Assembly: GCA_022769285.1 (NCBI GenBank)
Contig: JALEKD010000018.1
Coordinates: 1 to 53,063 of the forward strand
From: Prevotella sp.
GTDB lineage: Bacteria; Bacteroidota; Bacteroidia; Bacteroidales; Bacteroidaceae
Length of the DNA: 53,063 nucleotides
Reading direction: 5' to 3'
Part shown: positions 24,039 through 32,061 of the stretch, piece after piece
How positions within the stretch are numbered: the first letter of the stretch is position 1
Layout: each line of letters begins with the position of its first letter
Position numbers and translations under genes: made by a program
Notes under the pieces: model-generated
What the model was told of the DNA's origin: nothing
What the model saw: only the letters and a program-made list of their open reading frames with translations
The model's database searches: none

Positions 24039-25433
24039 ATGAAAAAACATATTAATATATTATTGATAGGTCTGGCAGCGCTCTCTATGAGCAGCTGCAA
24101 GACCCTATACGGCAAGTACGAGCGCCCGCAGGTGAAGACCAGCGGACTGGTACGCGACTCGGCCTCGGTCACCGATACGCTGGCTGTACGCGATACCACC
24201 TCATTTGCCAATATACCCTGGCGTAGTGTCTTCACCGACCCTCAGTTGCAGAGTCTGATAGAGAAGGCTTTGGCCAACAATCCAAATCTACTCAACGCCG
24301 CCCTCAATGTGAAGATGGCCGAGGATCAGCTCAAGGTGGCTAAGCTGGCCTTTGTGCCCGCCCTCTCGTTCTCGCCCCAGGGTACCATCTCTTCCTGGGA
24401 TGGCAACAAGGCAACTAAGGTGTATAGTCTGCCCGTTAATGCCAGTTGGAGCATAGACCTCTTTGGCAACCTGCTCTCTCTGAAGCGCAGTGCCCAGATG
24501 GCTCTGCTGCAGATGAAAGATTATCAGGTGTCTGTTCAGACCAACCTGATAGCCAATGTGGCCAACCTGTACTACTCGCTGCTCATGCTGGACAAGCAGG
24601 TAGAGCTGGTAACCGACATGGAGGGTCTGACTAAGCGCACCTGGGAGACCATGAAGGTGCTCAAGGATACCCGTCGTGGCTACAACTCAGTTTCTGCCCA
24701 GGCTGCCGAGTCTAACTACTACTCGGTGCTCACCCAGAAGACCGACTTGCTGCGCCAGATACGCGAATCGGAGAACTCGCTCAGTCTGCTCGTAGGCGAG
24801 CAGGCCCATACCATAGCCCGTGGCAAGCTCGAAGACCAGAGTCTGCCTACCACTTTCTCAACCGGAGTAGGTATTCAACTGCTCAATAACCGTGCCGACG
24901 TTCATGCTGCCGAGATGAACTTGGCCCAGTGCTTCTACGCCGTAGAGAATGCACGTAGTAAGTTCTACCCATCGCTGACCATTTCAGCCACTGGAGCCTT
25001 CACTAACTCGAGCGGGGCCGGCATTGTAAACCCTGGCAAGTGGTTGCTCTCAGCCGTAGGATCGTTAGTTCAGCCCCTATTCCAGAACGGCCGTCTCATC
25101 GCAGGCCTCAAGGTGGCCAAGGCTCAGTACGAGCAGGCTTACAACACTTGGCAAAACAGTGTGTTATCGGCTGGTAGTGAGGTGAGCAACGCCTTAGTAC
25201 TCTACAATTCATCGGCCGAGAAAAGCCGCATAGAGGCTAAGCAGATAGAGGTGCTCAAGAAGAACGTTGAGGAGACCCAGATATTGGTAGCCGATGCATC
25301 GAGTACCTACCTGGACATCATCACCGCCCAGTCGTCACTGCTCAATGTGCAGCTGTCTAAGGTGGCCGACGATTTCTATAAGATGCAGGCTGTTGTAAAC
25401 CTCTACTACGCCTTAGGTGGAGGAGCTAAGTAA
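24039..25433 (+). CDS. Outer-membrane efflux lipoprotein, TolC/OprM (NodT) family
   Basis: Outer-membrane channel of the tripartite pump, 464 aa. The signal ends LSMSSC (C20), as in OprM-type lipidated channels. Two homologous halves with long coiled-coil helices are visible: NPNLLNAALNVKMAEDQLK, and later AGLKVAKAQYEQAYNTW followed by LDIITAQSSLLNVQ. The barrel strand SWSIDLFGNLLSLKR is typical of the family. It completes the operon and is followed after 26 bases by an lpxA-family gene, without a visible terminator between them. Confidence 0.94.
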   Translation: MKKHINILLIGLAALSMSSCKTLYGKYERPQVKTSGLVRDSASVTDTLAVRDTTSFANIPWRSVFTDPQLQSLIEKALANNPNLLNAALNVKMAEDQLKVAKLAFVPALSFSPQGTISSWDGNKATKVYSLPVNASWSIDLFGNLLSLKRSAQMALLQMKDYQVSVQTNLIANVANLYYSLLMLDKQVELVTDMEGLTKRTWETMKVLKDTRRGYNSVSAQAAESNYYSVLTQKTDLLRQIRESENSLSLLVGEQAHTIARGKLEDQSLPTTFSTGVGIQLLNNRADVHAAEMNLAQCFYAVENARSKFYPSLTISATGAFTNSSGAGIVNPGKWLLSAVGSLVQPLFQNGRLIAGLKVAKAQYEQAYNTWQNSVLSAGSEVSNALVLYNSSAEKSRIEAKQIEVLKKNVEETQILVADASSTYLDIITAQSSLLNVQLSKVADDFYKMQAVVNLYYALGGGAK

Positions 25434-25459
25434 CGTTTAACACGATAATACCAAATGAT

Positions 25460-26242
25460 ATGGCAAGTATAATAAGCCCCAAAGCAGACGTGTCGCCTAA
25501 GGCAAAGATAGGCGACAACTGCAAGATATACCCCTTTGTTTACATCGAGGACGACGTGGTGATAGGCGACAACTGCATTATCTATCCCTTTGTAAGTATC
25601 CTTAACGGAACCCGTATGGGCAACGCCAACAAGGTGTTCCAGGGAGCCGTCATCGCCGCCCTGCCTCAGGACTTCAACTTCACGGGCGAAGAGAGTGAGG
25701 TCGTTATAGGCGACCACAACACCATTCGCGAAAACGTGGTTATCAACCGCGGCACCCATGCCGGCGGCAAGACCGTACTGGGCAACAAGAACTTCCTTAT
25801 GGAGGGTGCCCACATCTCGCACGACACCGTGGTGGGCGACGGATGCGTCTTTGGCTACGGTACCAAGATAGCCGGCGACTGCGTGATAGGCAATGGCGCC
25901 ATCTTCTCTACCTCGGTAGTCGAGAACGCCAAAACCCGCGTAGGCGACCTGGCCATGATACAGGCCGGCACCACATTCTCTAAGGACGTGCCCCCGTATA
26001 TCATCGCCGGAGGCAAGCCTGTGGCTTATGGAGGCCCCAACCACATCATAATGGAGGCTGCCGGCATAGACGAGAAGGTGCGCAAGCATGTGGCCAACGC
26101 CTACCGACTGGTATTTCATGGCCAGACATCGCTCTTCGATGCTATCAATCAGATTAAGGATCAGGTGCCCGATGGCGCCGAGGTGCGCAAGATAGTCGAG
26201 TTCCTCAGTAGCTCGGAAAAAGGCGTTATCACCAAACTGTAA
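25460..26242 (+). CDS. lpxA: Acyl-ACP--UDP-GlcNAc O-acyltransferase (LpxA family)
   Basis: Catalyses the first step of lipid A synthesis, acylating UDP-GlcNAc; cytoplasmic, 260 aa. The N-terminal two thirds are hexapeptide repeats of a left-handed beta-helix (IGDNCKI, IGDNCI, VLGNKN, VVGDGC). GAHISHD holds H121 at the place of the catalytic His of E. coli LpxA (H125). The C-terminal helical domain starts near GGKPVAYGGPNHI. In Bacteroidetes the main lpxA often sits next to the lpxC-fabZ fusion. Here it follows an efflux operon instead, so this may be the second, divergent LpxA-like gene many of these genomes carry. That point needs a genome-wide count. Confidence 0.82.
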   Translation: MASIISPKADVSPKAKIGDNCKIYPFVYIEDDVVIGDNCIIYPFVSILNGTRMGNANKVFQGAVIAALPQDFNFTGEESEVVIGDHNTIRENVVINRGTHAGGKTVLGNKNFLMEGAHISHDTVVGDGCVFGYGTKIAGDCVIGNGAIFSTSVVENAKTRVGDLAMIQAGTTFSKDVPPYIIAGGKPVAYGGPNHIIMEAAGIDEKVRKHVANAYRLVFHGQTSLFDAINQIKDQVPDGAEVRKIVEFLSSSEKGVITKL

Positions 26243-26267
26243 ATTCATACCTAATTAGTATTTATGA

Positions 26268-26308
26268 TAAGGGGGAGTCTCACCGTTGATGGTGGGTCTC
26301 TCCTTTTT
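26268..26308 (+). terminator. Intrinsic terminator after the efflux-lpxA operon
   Basis: 26269-26284 pairs with 26291-26306 (16 positions, one mismatch, a few G-U pairs) around the loop GTTGAT, and the stem runs into five T. It lies 27 bp after the lpxA stop. Confidence 0.8.
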
Positions 26309-26461
26309 CTGTATATGGCCGGCGTGGGTGTTGCCTGCGCATCCGCGATGGCCATTCATGGTGTCAGTAGGGTGTCTCCCATAGCCTTTGCCTCTTCTGG
26401 GTTGACAGCGATTGCCGCTGAACTGGGGAGAGGGGACAGGTCGGACAAAGCTAAAGTATCG

Positions 26462-26524
26462 GATGGAGATACGAAACTTGGGGATGCCCATCCGATGCTT
26501 TGCGATGTACATCCCAAACCTTAG
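26462..26524. repeat. Three degenerate 21-bp tandem repeat units
   Basis: Units at 26462-26482, 26483-26503 and 26504-26524 each begin GATG. Units 2 and 3 continue with three bases and then ATCC, so GATG and CATCC recur at 21-bp steps. The second half is roughly AAnCTT. Short intergenic arrays of this GGATG/CATCC type occur in Prevotella-like genomes as far as I recall; the function is unknown. Confidence 0.5.
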
Positions 26525-26733
26525 AATGGAGCCGGTAACCTTTTGCATGGAGGTGGTGAAGGTCGGATGATGTGGACTGATGGCGGCTGTGCGCCAGACT
26601 GGTGCAGTGGTGTCTATCGGCTTTCTTGCGGCATGGTGGGGTGGGCGAGTACGAAAGCTCCATTAGGCAATCTGTTAGGGCGAAGCGCCGGCCCTTTCAG
26701 GCTGGCCGAAGTAAAAAATAGTTGGCCATTTGC

Positions 26734-26764
26734 TTTGTGCTGTGTGCGGTTTGTGCTAACTTTG
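26734..26764 (+). promoter_or_regulatory. Promoter of the GH36 gene
   Basis: TTTG (26734-26737), a 19-bp spacer and TAACTTTG (26757-26764) match the Bacteroidetes consensus. The start codon at 26788 is 24 bp downstream, which supports that start over the in-frame ATG at 26722. Confidence 0.85.
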
Positions 26765-26787
26765 TAAATGTAATATCTGAAAACCCT

Positions 26788-28989
26788 ATGAAGCGAACCC
26801 TTACCCTGCTGGCACTGGTAGTGTGTGCCATGACCGCCCTCGGTGCCGAGAAGGCCAAGAGGGTACTGGTGGAGACACCCCACCTGTCGTTGGTGTTAGA
26901 CCTATTTGCCGATGGTCAACCTCGTTACACTTACTTCGGCCCTCGGCTCGACCGCCGCGATGTCGACAATATCCCTACGCCGTCGGGGCGCACGCCCCTC
27001 TATCCCACTTTCGGACAAGAGGTGGTACACGAGGCCGCGCTGGCCATGACCCATGCCGATGGCAGCATGGCCACCGAGCTGCGCTATACCAACACCCGCG
27101 TGGAGGCCGAACCCCATGCCATGGTGACCATTGTGCGCATGCAGGACAAGGTTTATCCCACAGTGGTCAATATCTGCTACCGTGCCTACAACGATGTCGA
27201 TATTATCGAGGCCTGGACCGAGATAGAGAACTGGGAGCGCCGCCCCGTTACCCTTACACGCTTTGCCAGCGCCATGCTGCCCATCCGCTGTGGCGATGTG
27301 TGGCTCACCCGTCTGCACGGAGCCTGGGGTAATGAGTGCCGGGTGGTCGAACAGCCCCTTACCCGTGGTTTCGTCACGGTAAAGAACAAGAACGGCATAC
27401 GCAACTCGCAGACCGAGCATGCCGAGGTGATGTTCTCGCTCGACGGCAAGAGCCGCGAGAACCAGGGTGATGTTATTGGTGCCGCCCTCTGTTATACAGG
27501 AAATTACAAATTGCAGGTCGAGACCTATAACACTGACTATCATTACTTCATGGCTGGTATCGATGAGGAGAACTCGGAGTATCATCTGCGTCGTGGCGAG
27601 CGCTTCGTCACCCCCATGTTAGCCTTTACTTACAGTCAGGAGGGTCGTGGCGGTGTTAGCCGTACTTTCCACAAGTGGGGCCGTCAGTATCGGCTCTGCC
27701 ATGGCAACCAGTTGCGCGACGTACTGCTGAATAGTTGGGAAGGCGTGTACATGAATGTCGAGGAAAAGAAGATGGACCAGATGATGGCCGACTTCAAGGC
27801 CCTTGGCGGTGAGCTCTTCGTGATGGACGATGGGTGGTTTGGCGGCAAGTATCAGCGTACCGATACGTCTGGCTTGGGCGACTGGGTGGCCGACAGCCGT
27901 AAGTTGCCCGGTGGTATCAAGGGACTGCTGGCCGACGCTAAGCGCCACGACATCCGCTTCGGTATCTGGATAGAACCTGAGATGTGCAACGAGCGCAGTG
28001 AACTCTACGAGCGCCACCCAGACTGGGTCATCAATGCCAAAGGCCGTTCCCTCGTGGGCGGACGCGGTGGCAATCAACTGGTGCTCGACCTCGCCAACCC
28101 AAAAGTGCAGGACTTTGTCTTCGGCGTAGTCGACGGCCTCCTCACCCGTTATCCGCAGATAGCCTATATCAAGTGGGACGCCAATATGTCTATCGTCTCA
28201 CATGGCTCTCAGTATCTCTCGGCCTCCGATCAGAGCCACCTCTATATCGCCTACCACGAGGGTCTGCGCAAGGTGCTCGAGCGCATCCGTGCCAAGTATC
28301 CCGACGTGGTCATGCAGAGCTGCGCCAGTGGTGGCGGACGTATAGGGTGGGGCATCCTGCCTTACTTCGACGAGTGGTGGGTCAGCGACGACACCGATGC
28401 ACTGCAACGCATCTATATGCAGTGGGGCACCAGCTACTTCTTCCCCGCTATTGGCATGGCCTCGCACGTCAGCGCGTCGCCCAATCATCAGACCCACCGC
28501 CTTATCCCCCTCAAGTATCGCTTCGATGTGGCTATGAGCGGCCGGTTGGGTATGGAACTGCAGCCCAGCGACATGACCGACAGCGAGCGAGCCTTTGCCC
28601 GTAAGGCCATCGCTGACTATAAGATCATCCGCCCTGTGGTGCAGTTGGGCAACCTCTATCGCCTGGTAAGCCCTTACGACAACCAGCATGTGGCCTCGCT
28701 CATGTACGTGAGTGACAGCCGCGACAAGGCTGTGTTCTACTGGTGGAAGTTGGCTACCTTTATCGACGACCATTTGCCCCGTATCCGCATGGCCGGTTTG
28801 GACCCTCAGCGCATGTACCGCATCCATGAGATTAACCGCATCGATGACCGCCCCCTCTTCTGCGAGGGCCAGTCGTATAGCGGTGCTTATCTTATGAACC
28901 ACGGCATAGACCTGCCCGCTGGCCATTCGCTGCCCAAGGCCGACCGTACGTCGTGGGCCAGCCGCATACTCTATCTCGTGGCCGAGTAG
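26788..28989 (+). CDS. Secreted alpha-galactosidase, glycoside hydrolase family 36
   Basis: Retaining exo-alpha-galactosidase, 733 aa, full family length. A signal peptide (LTLLALVVCAMTALGA) sends it to the periplasm or beyond. After an N-terminal beta-supersandwich the catalytic barrel shows FVMDDGWFGG, GIWIEPEMCN, LVLDLANP, the nucleophile D464 in IKWDAN and the acid/base D534 in VSDDTD. CASGGGRIGWGILPYFDEWW links the two. Likely substrates are raffinose-series sugars or galactomannan side chains. No transporter or regulator of a utilisation locus is adjacent, so it appears as a single-gene unit with its own promoter and terminator. Confidence 0.95.
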   Translation: MKRTLTLLALVVCAMTALGAEKAKRVLVETPHLSLVLDLFADGQPRYTYFGPRLDRRDVDNIPTPSGRTPLYPTFGQEVVHEAALAMTHADGSMATELRYTNTRVEAEPHAMVTIVRMQDKVYPTVVNICYRAYNDVDIIEAWTEIENWERRPVTLTRFASAMLPIRCGDVWLTRLHGAWGNECRVVEQPLTRGFVTVKNKNGIRNSQTEHAEVMFSLDGKSRENQGDVIGAALCYTGNYKLQVETYNTDYHYFMAGIDEENSEYHLRRGERFVTPMLAFTYSQEGRGGVSRTFHKWGRQYRLCHGNQLRDVLLNSWEGVYMNVEEKKMDQMMADFKALGGELFVMDDGWFGGKYQRTDTSGLGDWVADSRKLPGGIKGLLADAKRHDIRFGIWIEPEMCNERSELYERHPDWVINAKGRSLVGGRGGNQLVLDLANPKVQDFVFGVVDGLLTRYPQIAYIKWDANMSIVSHGSQYLSASDQSHLYIAYHEGLRKVLERIRAKYPDVVMQSCASGGGRIGWGILPYFDEWWVSDDTDALQRIYMQWGTSYFFPAIGMASHVSASPNHQTHRLIPLKYRFDVAMSGRLGMELQPSDMTDSERAFARKAIADYKIIRPVVQLGNLYRLVSPYDNQHVASLMYVSDSRDKAVFYWWKLATFIDDHLPRIRMAGLDPQRMYRIHEINRIDDRPLFCEGQSYSGAYLMNHGIDLPAGHSLPKADRTSWASRILYLVAE

Positions 28990-29018
28990 CTATAGGCCCC
29001 GTCAGTCGCCTTTATGGC

Positions 29019-29060
29019 TGAGGGCCGTGCCTTAATTTGAGGTACGGCCCTCAACTTTTT
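29019..29060 (+). terminator. Intrinsic terminator after the GH36 gene
   Basis: TGAGGGCCGTGCC (29019-29031) pairs with GGTACGGCCCTCA (29041-29053) over 13 bp with one G-U pair and a 9-base loop, followed by AC and five T. Confidence 0.9.
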
Positions 29061-29069
29061 CCCCATTCG

Positions 29070-29101
29070 TTTGGCCGATTGCGCCGAAACCACTATTTTT
29101 G
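29070..29101 (+). promoter_or_regulatory. Promoter of the Rpn-family gene
   Basis: TTTG (29070-29073), a 20-bp spacer and TATTTTTG (29094-29101). The start codon at 29144 is 43 bp downstream. The longer frame from 29099 would begin inside the -7 box and is rejected. Confidence 0.75.
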
Positions 29102-29143
29102 CAACTAATAGGCATTACCTCGGCCTTTAGCTTATACATCATT

Positions 29144-30094
29144 ATGGCACAGATAGAAGAACGTTACATCAGTCTGCTTACCGATTTCGGTTTTAAGCGC
29201 ATCTTTGGTACCAAGCCCAATAAGGATTTGCTTATAGACTTCCTTAACTCACTCTTCGATGGCGAACAGGTCATCACCGATGTCAGATTTCTCAATAGTG
29301 AGCATGTGGGTGATGTCTATGCCGAGCGTAAGGCCATCTTTGATGTCTACTGCGAGAACGAGCATGGTGAGAAGTTTATCGTCGAGATGCAGAACGCATT
29401 CCAGCAGTTCTTCAAGGATCGTTCGCTCTACTATTCTACTTACCCTATCCGCGAGCAGGCACCCAAGGGCATGTCCTGGGACTTCCAGCTGAAGACGGTC
29501 TATATCATTGCCATTCTCAACTTCGAGCTCCGCGAACCTGCCTTTGACGAGCGCGACATCAATCACGATGTGGCACTGATGGATATCAAGACTCACCGCA
29601 TTTTTAGTGCCAAGTTGCGCTATAAATATGTCGAGGTGGCCAAGTTTGACAAGACCGAGGACGAACTCGCCACCCCTTATGAGAAGTGGCTCTTCGTTCT
29701 TAAGAACCTCTCTCGCCTTGATAAGCGTCCTGCTTCGCTCAAGGAGAAAATCTTTCACAAACTCTTCGATGAGGCTCAGATTGCCCGCTTCACTCTCAAG
29801 GAACTTCACGAGTACGAGGATAGTCTCAAGGCTTACCGCGACATCCAGAACTCTATTGATACAGCACTGCGCGACGGTATTGAGAAAGGTCGTGCCGATG
29901 GTTTGCGTATCGGTATGGAACAGGGATTGGCTCAAGGTATGGAGCAGGGATTGGCTCAGGGCCGTGAGCAGGGACGTATAGAGGCCATGGCTTCCTTGGT
30001 TCGCAATATGCTGGGTAACGGCATGACGGTAGAACAGGTAGCCTGCCTTACAAAACTCACTGAAGAAGAAGTAATGCAGATAGGAGAAAAATAG
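29144..30094 (+). CDS. Rpn-family PD-(D/E)XK nuclease / transposase-like protein
   Basis: 316 aa. The N-terminal half matches the PDDEXK_2 (Rpn, recombination-promoting nuclease) family: LLTDFGFKRIFG, DVYAERKAIFDVYCENEHG and the ExQ-type motif FIVEMQ make up the nuclease core. The C-terminal part is helical, with two copies of GMEQGLAQ and a further GREQG (about residues 258-276), encoded by a 24-bp tandem repeat. It ends in a short helix-rich segment MTVEQVACLT. These proteins are often annotated as transposases but are not flanked by terminal inverted repeats here. The gene has its own promoter and is followed after 2 bases by yraN. Confidence 0.87.
   Translation: MAQIEERYISLLTDFGFKRIFGTKPNKDLLIDFLNSLFDGEQVITDVRFLNSEHVGDVYAERKAIFDVYCENEHGEKFIVEMQNAFQQFFKDRSLYYSTYPIREQAPKGMSWDFQLKTVYIIAILNFELREPAFDERDINHDVALMDIKTHRIFSAKLRYKYVEVAKFDKTEDELATPYEKWLFVLKNLSRLDKRPASLKEKIFHKLFDEAQIARFTLKELHEYEDSLKAYRDIQNSIDTALRDGIEKGRADGLRIGMEQGLAQGMEQGLAQGREQGRIEAMASLVRNMLGNGMTVEQVACLTKLTEEEVMQIGEK
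29911..29962 (+). repeat. 24-bp in-gene tandem repeat
   Basis: Two near-identical 24-base units encode the repeated residues GMEQGLAQ, with a partial third unit (GREQG). Such Gln/Gly repeats are a regular feature of Rpn-family C termini and may vary in copy number between strains. Confidence 0.7.
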
Positions 30095-30096
30095 TC

Positions 30097-30492
30097 ATGG
30101 CGGCACATAACGAGACTGGCAAGTGGGGCGAGCGTGTGGCTGTGTGTCACATGGAGAAGCAGGGCTACGTGATACGCGATACCGACTGGCATTATGGCAA
30201 GCGCGATTTGGATATTGTAGCCATTACTCCGGCACAGGACGTGCTGGTCATTGTCGAGGTGAAGACCCGCAGCGACGATGGGGTGATAGACCCGATGTTA
30301 GCGGTAAACGAGGCTAAGATACGCAACTTGGCCATTGCGGCTAACGCTTACGTCAAGCAGTATGCCGTAGAGGCCGATGTACGTTTTGACATCATCACCG
30401 TGGTGGGCATCGACGAGGCCCATTGTAAGGTACGTCATGTCGAAGATGCTTTTAATCCTCTCTTGCTGAGCTCATGGAACACCCGAAGATAA
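30097..30492 (+). CDS. YraN family (UPF0102) protein
   Basis: 131 aa, usual length. Family motifs are visible: TGKWGERVAV near the N terminus, then YGKRDLDIVA and VIVEVKTRS. The last two supply the D and ExK residues of a PD-(D/E)XK-like fold. The cellular role is not settled. The last 19 bases overlap the birA start, so the two are probably translated together. Confidence 0.92.
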   Translation: MAAHNETGKWGERVAVCHMEKQGYVIRDTDWHYGKRDLDIVAITPAQDVLVIVEVKTRSDDGVIDPMLAVNEAKIRNLAIAANAYVKQYAVEADVRFDIITVVGIDEAHCKVRHVEDAFNPLLLSSWNTRR

Positions 30493-31253
30493 TATACCTT
30501 GACGAGATAGACTCCACCAACCGCTTTCTGCACGACTATGCCGGCGTGGAGCCGGTAGTGGTGGCCACGGCGCATCACCAGACGGCTGGACGCGGACAGG
30601 GAGGCAACCACTGGGAAGACCGAGCCGATGCCAACTTGCTCTTCTCTATCCTGATACGTCCGGAGATGGTTCCGGTAGACAGGCAGTTCGTGGTGGCCAT
30701 GGCCGATGCCTTGGCCCTGCGCGAGGCACTAGCTGCCTATACTGACGACCTCCTGCTCAAGTGGCCCAATGATATCTACTGGCATCACCACAAGTTGAGC
30801 GGCACTCTTATCGAGACCGCGCTGAGTGGTGGCCGCTTGCGCCGCATGATTATAGGCACTGGCATCAATATCAATCAGCACCACTTCTGTAGCGATGCCC
30901 CTAACCCCGTCTCGCTTTGTCAGATAGTGGGACACGAGGTGCCGGTCAGCGAGGTGTTGGATCGTGTGCTCGTGGCCTTTGGCCGCTATTACGACCGAGT
31001 TGTGGGGGGCGACTACGAGTCTATCTCACACGAATATCATGCGGCTCTTTACCGCCGATCGGGGCTGTGGCCTTACCATGATAGTGGGGGCTGTTTTAGG
31101 GCTATCACCGTGGGCGTGCTGCCCGATGGCCATCTGCAACTGCGCGACACCGACGGTCGCCTGCGCCAGTATGGCTTTCGCGAGGTTTCCTTTGTATTAG
31201 ACGATAATAACAATAATCATCAAATAAACGACAACGACAATGGCAAGATTTAA
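30474..31253 (+). CDS. birA: Biotin--[acetyl-CoA-carboxylase] ligase, no HTH domain
   Basis: Attaches biotin to the carrier protein of biotin-dependent carboxylases; cytoplasmic, 259 aa. Catalytic motifs: DEIDSTNRFL, the adenylate loop TAGRGQGGNHW and LKWPNDIYW, then IIGTGININQ. The DNA-binding domain of bifunctional BirA is absent, so it is the monofunctional type. The last 17 residues (DDNNNNHQINDNDNGKI) are Asn/Asp-rich and coincide with the A-rich region ahead of pyrH. The frame reads through the pyrH leader and 14 bases into it. This tail is probably recent and unstructured. Confidence 0.93.
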   Translation: MEHPKIIYLDEIDSTNRFLHDYAGVEPVVVATAHHQTAGRGQGGNHWEDRADANLLFSILIRPEMVPVDRQFVVAMADALALREALAAYTDDLLLKWPNDIYWHHHKLSGTLIETALSGGRLRRMIIGTGININQHHFCSDAPNPVSLCQIVGHEVPVSEVLDRVLVAFGRYYDRVVGGDYESISHEYHAALYRRSGLWPYHDSGGCFRAITVGVLPDGHLQLRDTDGRLRQYGFREVSFVLDDNNNNHQINDNDNGKI

Positions 31254-31950
31254 GCGAATACTCCTCAAACTCTCCGGAGAGAGCCTGATGGGAAAACAGA
31301 ACTATGGTATCGACTCTGAACGCCTGGCCGACTATGCCCGGCAAATCAAGGAGATACACGACATGGGCGTGCAGATAGGCATCGTCATCGGCGGCGGCAA
31401 TATCTTCCGTGGACTGAGTGGCGCGCAGAAAGGATTCGACCGTGTCAAGGGCGACCAGATGGGCATGTGTGCTACCGTAATCAACTCGCTGGCCCTCAGT
31501 TCAGCCTTGGAGGCCATCGGCACCAAGACCAAGGTGCTCACCGCCATCCGTATGGAGCCTATTGGCGAATTTTATAGTAAGTGGCGGGCCATCGAGGCCA
31601 TGGAGGCTGGACGGGTGTGCATCTTCTCGGGCGGCACGGGTAGTCCCTATTTTACCACCGATACTGGCTCGTCGCTGCGAGGCATAGAGATAGAGGCCGA
31701 CGTGATGCTCAAGGGCACCCGGGTAGACGGCATTTACACCGCCGACCCCGAGAAAGACCCCACGGCCACCAAGTTCCACGACATTACCTTCGATGAGATT
31801 TATACGCGTAACTTGCGCGTCATGGACCTTACTGCCACCACCATGTGTAAGGAGAATAATCTGCCTATCTATGTCTTCAACATGGATGTGGTGGGCAATC
31901 TCAAGCGCGTTATGGACGGCGAGGAAATAGGTACCTTGGTACACAACTAA
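31240..31950 (+). CDS. pyrH: UMP kinase
   Basis: Phosphorylates UMP to UDP in pyrimidine nucleotide synthesis; cytoplasmic, 236 aa, standard length. KLSGESLMG at the N terminus, GGGNIFRG, the UMP site FSGGTGSPYFTTDT and KGTRVDGIYTADP are all intact. It belongs to the amino-acid-kinase fold. It overlaps birA by 14 bases. The usual neighbour frr is not next to it here. Confidence 0.97.
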   Translation: MARFKRILLKLSGESLMGKQNYGIDSERLADYARQIKEIHDMGVQIGIVIGGGNIFRGLSGAQKGFDRVKGDQMGMCATVINSLALSSALEAIGTKTKVLTAIRMEPIGEFYSKWRAIEAMEAGRVCIFSGGTGSPYFTTDTGSSLRGIEIEADVMLKGTRVDGIYTADPEKDPTATKFHDITFDEIYTRNLRVMDLTATTMCKENNLPIYVFNMDVVGNLKRVMDGEEIGTLVHN

Positions 31951-32061
31951 CCCGATGGCTACGGCCGTCACAGAGGGTGCTCCTATAACTATTTCTGGTG
32001 GTGGCGCGCTGCTCGCTGAGGCGGGCGGAGGCGCTGCCGCCATTATTGTAAACAGACTGAT

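Larger units (their letters stand above)
26243..26787. other. Intergenic region between lpxA and GH36 gene
   Basis: 545 bases without a supported gene. Contents: the terminator at 26268-26308, three degenerate 21-bp tandem units at 26462-26524, and the promoter at 26734-26764. A plus-strand frame (26264-26524) overlaps both terminator and repeats and is not believed. Confidence 0.65.

Noticed and set aside
26264..26524. 86-residue plus-strand frame after lpxA
   Set aside because: It starts within the terminator hairpin and ends in the 21-bp repeats; no family resemblance.
29144..30094. Complete insertion sequence around the Rpn-family gene
   Set aside because: No terminal inverted repeats or target duplications seen; it has a normal host promoter and is closely joined to yraN.
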